Assembly (NCBI RefSeq): GCF_024362695.1 | Contig: NC_065419.1 | Location: forward strand, 5,952,678-6,016,677 | Reading direction: 5' to 3' | Length of the DNA: 64,000 bases | Source of the DNA: Pectinophora gossypiella | Lineage: Eukaryota > Arthropoda > Insecta > Lepidoptera > Gelechiidae | Part shown: piece by piece, positions 58,501 through 64,000 of the stretch | Position numbering within the stretch: position 1 is the first letter of the stretch | How the letters are laid out: every line of letters begins with the position of its first letter | Notes under the pieces: model-generated | The model's database searches: none | Told to the model about the DNA's origin: nothing | What the model saw: only the letters and a program-made list of their open reading frames with translations | Program-made: the position numbers and the translations under genes

Positions 58501-60925
58501 ATGTTTTGTATGAAGTGTCCGGGGTGTGATTTCATAAGTACGATCAGTGCACATTAGGTTCACGAAACGCAACCAACATGAGGTATTTTGGGTACAGCTC
58601 CGTCGGAAGAGTCGCTGGATGTTTATATACCGTCGTTCCCTGGGTCACCGCGGTCGCTGGACTATGCCTCCGAGACGTCCTTTGTGGACCTCGTGACCTT
58701 TGCACTCGCCAGGGACTTCCTCCACGAAGACAAGGTGCTACTCGAGGCGGCAGAGGCTGGCGACGATATCTTAATTGATTCTCTAATACGGTATTTTTAC
58801 AAACATTTAAATATTATTATCTTTTTTAATATTGTTATTTATTAATTAATAAATAATAGTCCTAGGATGGATATTTCCATCCTAGGACTTTCCATTATAG
58901 GTGGCGATAAAGCCTTATCGCCGCCACCTATCTCTCATCTATCACGTTGGTCTAACAGAAAGCTCGTTGAGGTGTGGTGTGGAGTACTTAGTTCAACATG
59001 CGATGAATGTACCTCTACTACCCCAATTGGGAATATAGCTGTGAGCTTATGTATGTATTGTACATAACATAAACAACCTATGAACAACAGGCGTCCCTCA
59101 ATCAATCGGAAGGGTTATGGAGCATACTCCACCACGCTGCTCCACTGCGGGTTGGTATTCTTTTCATACATTTAGTATCGGAGCCTCCAGCTAGGGAGGA
59201 AAGATCTATGGCCACCTGGATAGGCATTATCGGTTTGAGATAATTAGTCTATCTGTCTATACAAAGCTGAGTATCGAGAGCTTATAGCTGTATGCACACA
59301 GAATTATGTCATCAGTAACGTTCGGGGTTGGTATATGTATATTTGTAATGTTCGAGTTTGCGTGCTCGTTAAAACAGTAATCTAATTCTATAAAATGTGC
59401 GCCTCCAGTAAAGGTGTAAATGTCCAGCAAGTGGACCACCTGGGCCGCAACGCGCTCCACCTGGCCGTGATATCCGGCAACGAGCGAGCCATCACACTGC
59501 TGCTGGAGGCCGGTATCGCCACTACCATCAAAGACAACGTCGGCATGACGCCGCTCTCGCTCTGCCTTATGAGAAAGTATGTCTCTAGTTTGTATATCAT
59601 AGAAGAACGAGAAGAATACATGAGTATCTGCCTGACAAACCTGCCTCCTCAGCACGGGTTCCGCAACGCGCGCGGCGCGAATTATATCGACGTACTTAGG
59701 ACGTATCTGCGTAGACAGCATCGCTCACAAAGCTGTCGATTTTAATCGCGCCACGCGCGGCTCTGTTGTTGTGCCGAGGGGGCTAGTCCTTGTGATCCTA
59801 AACCATCTCCATAGATTGGTCCATTCCAACTTAAATGCACACAAAAACATACTTTACTCCGCCACGCTGTTCCATTGCGAGTTGGTGGATGGTGCCGGAG
59901 TTTTCAAGTCATGCGAAAGCCTTTGAAACGTTAATACTTTATCGTTAGGTACCTATCTTAATTATTTGATTTCAGCCCGTCCATAAAGATTGCTCAACTA
60001 CTATTTGACTACGGCGCTATTCTAGTGCCGCGTGCGAGACCTACGGATACAGGATTATTTCTGCGTGAGCTTCATTATTATTTGATATCGATTTAGACAA
60101 ATAGTACCTACCTACACCTAAAACGGTGAATTAACTGTAACTCTACACTGATTAAGATCTGATTATGATCATTATCAACCAGTCTTACCTATAGTGGTAC
60201 CTAATATAGAAGTCGCCATCGCCGGTTACGGCTTGGATGACGTGATAATGAATTTGCAAGTTTTTAGCTCTATCGCTGAACACGCATGGAACTATTTTTA
60301 TTGTCAATAAGTAGTTCATCATATTTATCTAAACGATGAGGTAAAGAGTCGTCTTTCTACTTAGCGGTAACTTTTCGTAGTAGGTACATAGGTACGACGA
60401 ATAGAAACATAGAAATAATATAGAAACGAACTGCTTACATAGGTAAGCAGTTCGTTTATCTTTTAGTTTAGTAAATATAAAAACCTTTCAGAATTCATCA
60501 TGATGTGTACGCCTACAGCGGAAGAAGAGAAAATTATATATCTTTTAATAGAAAAGGGGGCACAAGTAAACGATATGGAAGCCCCCGGTCAACGTCAAGC
60601 CCTGCACTTTGCAGCCATGAGCAACAACTGTGAACTAGTCCGCATCCTTTTCCACTTAGGTGCAAATCCAAAATTGTTGAACCACAGAAACGAAACTCCT
60701 TATGAAGTTGCTAAAATTTACAAATGCAAAGAAGTCGCCGCCCTGATAGCTAAATTGACTTATGAATCGGGCTTGGCCACTTCGGGGGAAGTTACCGCAA
60801 ACACGGCAAAACCAACAGACGAAAACAAACAATCGACAGACAAAGAAAAAACAGGAAACACTACTTCGACGGAATTCACAGTGGAACCGTCTACACAGAA
60901 TGTAAATAAAATGGAGAAGAAATGA
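58501..60925 (+). CDS. Ankyrin-repeat protein, 306 aa, five exons
   Basis: Exons 58501-58537, 58598-58790, 59409-59576, 59976-60064 and 60492-60925, with phases 1, 2, 2 and 1 all matching and a final TGA. The first intron is only 60 nt. Ankyrin repeats mediate protein binding. They start at about residue 61 (DKVLLEAAEAGDD) and include the canonical VQQVDHLGRNALHLAVISGN, DNVGMTPLSL, a degenerate QLLFDYGAIL unit, EKIIYLLIEKGAQVND, QALHFAAMSNNCELVRILFH and NETPYEVAKIYKC. Together these make about five repeats. The short N-terminus MFCMKCPGCDF has a Cys cluster (C3, C6, C9) and no signal peptide; a second ATG (codon 4) could also serve. The C-terminus (about 250-306) is a polar Thr/Lys/Glu tail. 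Likely cytosolic. The exact orthologue was not recognised. Introns 2 and 4 and the stop region carry perfect hairpins. Confidence 0.88.
58858..58930. repeat. Two adjacent hairpins in ankyrin-gene intron 2
   Basis: Arms agtcctaggatgga (58858-58871) and its exact complement (58876-58889) leave a 4-nt loop. Next to it, taggtggcgataa pairs with ttatcgcc and gccaccta, with a small bulge (58898-58930). Confidence 0.85.
59085..59158 (-). mobile_element. SINE family 2 fragment
   Basis: caggcgtccctcaatcaatc and gagcatactccaccacgctg, the tail part of family 2, in intron 2 of the ankyrin gene. A weaker piece is at 59850-59893 in intron 3. Confidence 0.6.
60424..60457. repeat. Perfect 15-bp hairpin in ankyrin-gene intron 4
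   Basis: aaacgaactgcttac, loop atag, gtaagcagttcgttt. It lies 35 bp before the exon-5 acceptor (aaacctttcag). Confidence 0.9.
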
Positions 60926-60946
60926 AGAAGAAATTAATTTCTTCTT
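60925..60946. repeat. Perfect 22-bp palindrome over the ankyrin-gene stop codon
   Basis: aagaagaaatt joined directly to aatttcttctt. The first base is the last base of the TGA stop. In RNA it could fold only with an opened loop. Confidence 0.85.
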
Positions 60947-61002
60947 ATACAATTAGGTTCTTAGGTACTTAAGTAACTTTTAGCTGCAGTACTGTATTTT
61001 AC

Positions 61003-61265
61003 TTTTATTTTTTGACGTGACTTATTGTAGATTGGCCGCAGATGGCATTAACTACTTGGCCGGACAAATGGGGAGCGCTGAAGGCTCTCACCTGGTACAA
61101 CGTTTAAGACAACAGGCTTGAAGGTGCCAGTTGAGCGCGAACCTCGGCTCAGGGCGTCGTCTGAGAGGAAAAATTTTGAAAGAATGAATCGACCCTAGTG
61201 GGTCGATAGCGATAAGCGCTGATTGAGGAAAATCGTTGACCACCCTGGCGGGATCAGTATCGGGG
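61003..61265. repeat. Interspersed repeat family C, copy 3
   Basis: T-rich start, tgacgtgacttattgtagat, cttggccggacaaatgggga, gataagcgctgattgaggaa and tatcggggt. Closely follows copy 7136-7398. Confidence 0.8.
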
Positions 61266-61344
61266 TCCTGAAGTGTTTAGTGTCGCGAGCTGATAGGCTG
61301 CCTTTATTGCTAGAGTAATCGGGTCGTCGGGATCGTATTAATAT

Positions 61345-61444
61345 ACGGCTTCCGAATACATCCTGCTAAGGGACGGTACTGATCCTTCGGACGCCGATAG
61401 GTACTTTTCAGTACCGTCCCTTAGCGGGATGTATTCGGAAGCCG
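61345..61444. mobile_element. Hairpin element with 36-bp arms, possible MITE
   Basis: Left arm cggcttccgaatacatcctg plus ctaagggacggtactg. The right arm is its complement with one or two mismatches. The loop is about 28 bp (atccttcggacgccgatagg and flank). Lies between the ankyrin gene and Tak1. Target duplication not identified. Confidence 0.7.
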
Positions 61445-61445
61445 C

Positions 61446-62323
61446 ACAACTACCAAGGGATTTGGGTGGTGCGGAGCAGAATCGGAAAACGTTTTGAAGC
61501 TAATTTGAACAATTTGGCAATGGTTGGTCAATGTGCAGTTTTTCATTGCGAAGAAACAACGGAGCTCCCGTTGCTTTCCGCATGAAACGATTTTGTATTA
61601 GCCAACAGCTTACGTAGTAGGTACCTAGATACCCAGTAACGAATTTGATTATGCGCAGTGCGGTGAAAGCAATTACTTATAATAAGTATGTACGTAGTGC
61701 TAGCGGCCACGTTATGTAGAAGAAATAATTATTATTATGTTGTTGTTTTTCCTTAAGACTTATAAAAGGATGTTTTTAGGTTCTTATATACTTACTTAAT
61801 TATTTCCCATTAAAGAGATTCTATTCATGTCTGTAAAGAGTTTAATTTTGTAGCTACCTATGTAACTAGATACTACCTACTGAAAGGACCTCAGGAAAAG
61901 ACTGAAAATTGTGGATAAAAACCAAAAGGTTTAGAACGTTTTTATTTCTATCGAATCTTTTTTGGCCAGTAATAGATCTAGAAAACTAATAATAATTATA
62001 TTTAATATCTACCACAGTATGATAAATCTAGGGATAATATAATCGAGAAAATATACTTATAATTACATACCTGGTTTTCTAATATTCAAATTTACTCGTT
62101 TGGCAGAATCTTTTTTTTCTGTGACAACATTGCGTATGACATTTATTCTTCAGTTTCAAAGATGGCGGCCTTGTCGCAGTTGCTTTTCTTTGCCAAACAA
62201 TACTGAGAAAATTGATATAACCAACTATTTTTACATATTTTATAAGAAAATTCAGAGAGATCTTGCCAATTGTTTTAGTTGATATATACTAGTCAATTTG
62301 ATAATGTGATAATAAGTGTACAG
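61446..62323. other. Spacer and presumed Tak1 5' region
   Basis: AT-rich, no coding exon recognised. Upstream of the Tak1 ATG no TATA box is obvious. Confidence 0.4.
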
Positions 62324-63479
62324 ATGGCTTCCAGTGTTCAAGACTCGCCTGTCCAGCAGACATTTGTAGAGGAGATAGATTACAGTGAGATACAGGAATT
62401 ATCGGTAATTATACGGCAGGGTTGGCTGTTTATTCGGTAGAAAATAAAGTTGAGCGGAAAAGAGAGCTGATAAACTTTGTGTCAACAGGTGGTAGGAAAG
62501 GGTGCCTTTGGTGTGGTGTGGAAGGGCCTATGGCGAAATACGTTTGTGGCTGTGAAGCATATCAACTCGGAAGCTGAGAAGCGGGAGTTCGCGATCGAGG
62601 TGCGGCAGCTGTCGCGGGTGTCCCACCCGAACATCGTGCGGCTGTATGGCGCGTGCACGCAGGGCGCCCACGTATGCCTCGTTATGGAGTATGCGGAGGG
62701 CGGCTCGCTCTACAACGTCCTTCACAATCGTCCTAAGCCCAAATACACAGCAGCACATGCTATGAGTTGGGCACGACAGTGTGCTGAGGTACAACATCCC
62801 TTCAATATTATTATAAACTTGAAAAGCTCTTTGTTTTAAACAGTTACTAAATTGTATCAACAATAACACTGTTTTAAAGAGTACATATTAGAATGGGATT
62901 GTAAATATTGTAATGTTTGTTATACAGTCTTGAATGAAAGGGAATGGAAGTATAAGTATCTATTGGAAGTTGTATGTAAATGTAGGTATACTACTGTGTT
63001 GTCTATCACGTTGTCTGTTATAAACAGTTGAATAAAGGTTATGAGTTGATATTCCATAAAAAATATATTCTTCAAGAAATGGTGGTGACGAATCATTAAA
63101 GTTCTGTGTGATCGATATCCAAAAAAATTACCTGATATTTCTAAAACATTACATACTAAAGGAAAATACAATACAGTATTATCACCATTTCAGCAAAAAT
63201 GATTTGATTAATTCCCAACAAATAATGCTGTTATTTTTCAAGATTTATGATAGCTCAATTATCTGCAATTTATTGATATTCAATAACAAACATTTCCAGG
63301 GAGTGGCATACCTGCATTCAATGAAACCAAAACCCCTAATACACCGTGACTTGAAGCCGCCAAACTTATTACTAGTGGGCTTCGGGCAGAGGCTAAAGAT
63401 ATGTGATTTTGGAACTGCAGCTGATAAGGCTACGTACATGACTAACAATAAAGGCAGTGCAGCGTGGATGGCACCTGAG
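62324..63479 (+). CDS. TAK1 (MAP3K7) kinase, first three coding exons, runs off the window
   Basis: Exons 62324-62404, 62489-62788 and 63300-63479 are all phase 0 and give 187 residues. TAK1 is a cytosolic Ser/Thr MAP3 kinase of the Imd/NF-kB, JNK and TGF-beta routes, working with TAB proteins. Visible are the Gly-rich loop GKGAFGVVW (30-38), catalytic Lys50 (VAVK), the near-invariant RQLSRVSHPNIVRLYGAC, hinge VMEYAEGGSLYNVL, catalytic loop HRDLKPPNLL (142-151), DFG at 163-165 and activation-loop TYMTNNKGSAAWMAPE. Thr172, Thr175 and Ser180 align with the activating sites of mammalian TAK1. The ATG is chosen because MASSVQDSPVQQTFVEEIDY leads directly into the conserved EIDYxEI motif. The remaining kinase C-lobe and TAB-binding tail lie beyond 64000 or in exons not seen after 63480. 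Confidence 0.96.
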
Positions 63480-64000
63480 GTAAGGGCATATGATGTATTT
63501 GTTAAAGAAAATCTTTGTCCTGTCTAAGGTGAGATTTACATAGACCATAACCTGATGGTGTGTTAATATTCAGCTCATTCATGTTTTTACATACATAACC
63601 ACATGCTTGTAATCCATATTGGATGGGCAGAGCTACAAGGAATCAAAAGACAACTTGTAGCCCCTTTTGATACAGTCCTGATAGATATAATGACTATAAT
63701 GTAAGATGTAAAGTAAGGATGTAAGAAGTCCGATTTTTAAATATTGGCTCTCTGTACAACAGAAGCATATCGCAAATAAGACAGTATTAACAATATTAAT
63801 ACTTCTATACATATATAGTTAATTTTACATGTATTTTCTATTGACATATTAGTTGTAATTGTATGGGTGTTTTATGCCACAATAAAGAAATTATATTATT
63901 ATATATTAATAATTTAAAGGCCCACCATGTAGAAAGGACACTATCTATGCCAGTTTTTACTCCATGCATGGATAGATTATCATAATTGATAATTATGTAT
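63480..64000. other. Tak1 intron 3 (partial)
   Basis: Opens with gtaagggc and continues to the window end. A short 'accataacctgatggtgtgt' and AT-rich stretches; no next Tak1 exon seen. Confidence 0.6.

Noticed and set aside
58578..58778. Frame starting at ATG 58578 (MRYFGYSSVGRV...)
   Set aside because: Out of frame with the ankyrin reading frame; this ATG lies inside the 60-nt first intron of the phase-consistent model.
59257..59721. 154-codon minus frame opposite the ankyrin exon 3
   Set aside because: Shadow of a real coding exon that has ankyrin motifs and matching splice phases on the + strand.

Overview
The window looks like nuclear DNA from a moth or butterfly (Lepidoptera). It is AT-rich and its genes are split by introns. 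It is also dense with short interspersed elements of types common in lepidopteran genomes: a tRNA-derived SINE in about a dozen copies, several MITE families, and elements bounded by an 'actagcttttgcccgcg' head. The species cannot be named from the sequence. Nothing prokaryotic or viral was recognised.

Layout. Positions 1-23611 hold the visible part of a minus-strand Runt-domain (Runx) transcription factor gene. Three coding exons (23419-23234, 22394-22178, 10097-9900) are joined in consistent phase across introns of about 0.8 kb and 12 kb. The last one ends at a good splice donor, so the C-terminus lies further left, probably outside the window. A possible upstream non-coding exon lies near 31.43-31.7 kb. 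From 23.6 to 43.6 kb no convincing protein gene is visible. That stretch holds SINEs, MITE and LINE fragments, GC/CpG-rich patches at 31.5-35.8 kb and a 288-bp tandem duplication. An intronless PPIL4 gene (cyclophilin domain plus RRM) fills 43619-46069. Positions 46.1-53.6 kb are almost entirely mobile-element material, ending in a 2.5-kb element with an internal satellite array.

From 53.8 kb to the end the strand is + and genes are close together. First is a five-exon secreted neuropeptide-type precursor (53795-55933, 375 aa). Next is an unidentified acidic protein gene whose exon structure I could not fully settle (57056-58083). A five-exon ankyrin-repeat protein follows (58501-60925, 306 aa, model phase-consistent throughout). 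Last are the first three coding exons of the MAP3 kinase Tak1 (62324-63479), which runs off the right edge.

The genes do not form a pathway; this is an ordinary chromosomal neighbourhood. The most notable points are a small hAT-like MITE built from tandem repeats with an intact 8-bp target duplication, a MITE abutting a Runx splice donor, duplicated exons in the neuropeptide precursor, an expanded repetitive tail on PPIL4, a cluster of perfect hairpins in the ankyrin gene, and overlapping open frames in the unidentified gene. I found no clear evidence of a previously undescribed multi-gene system.
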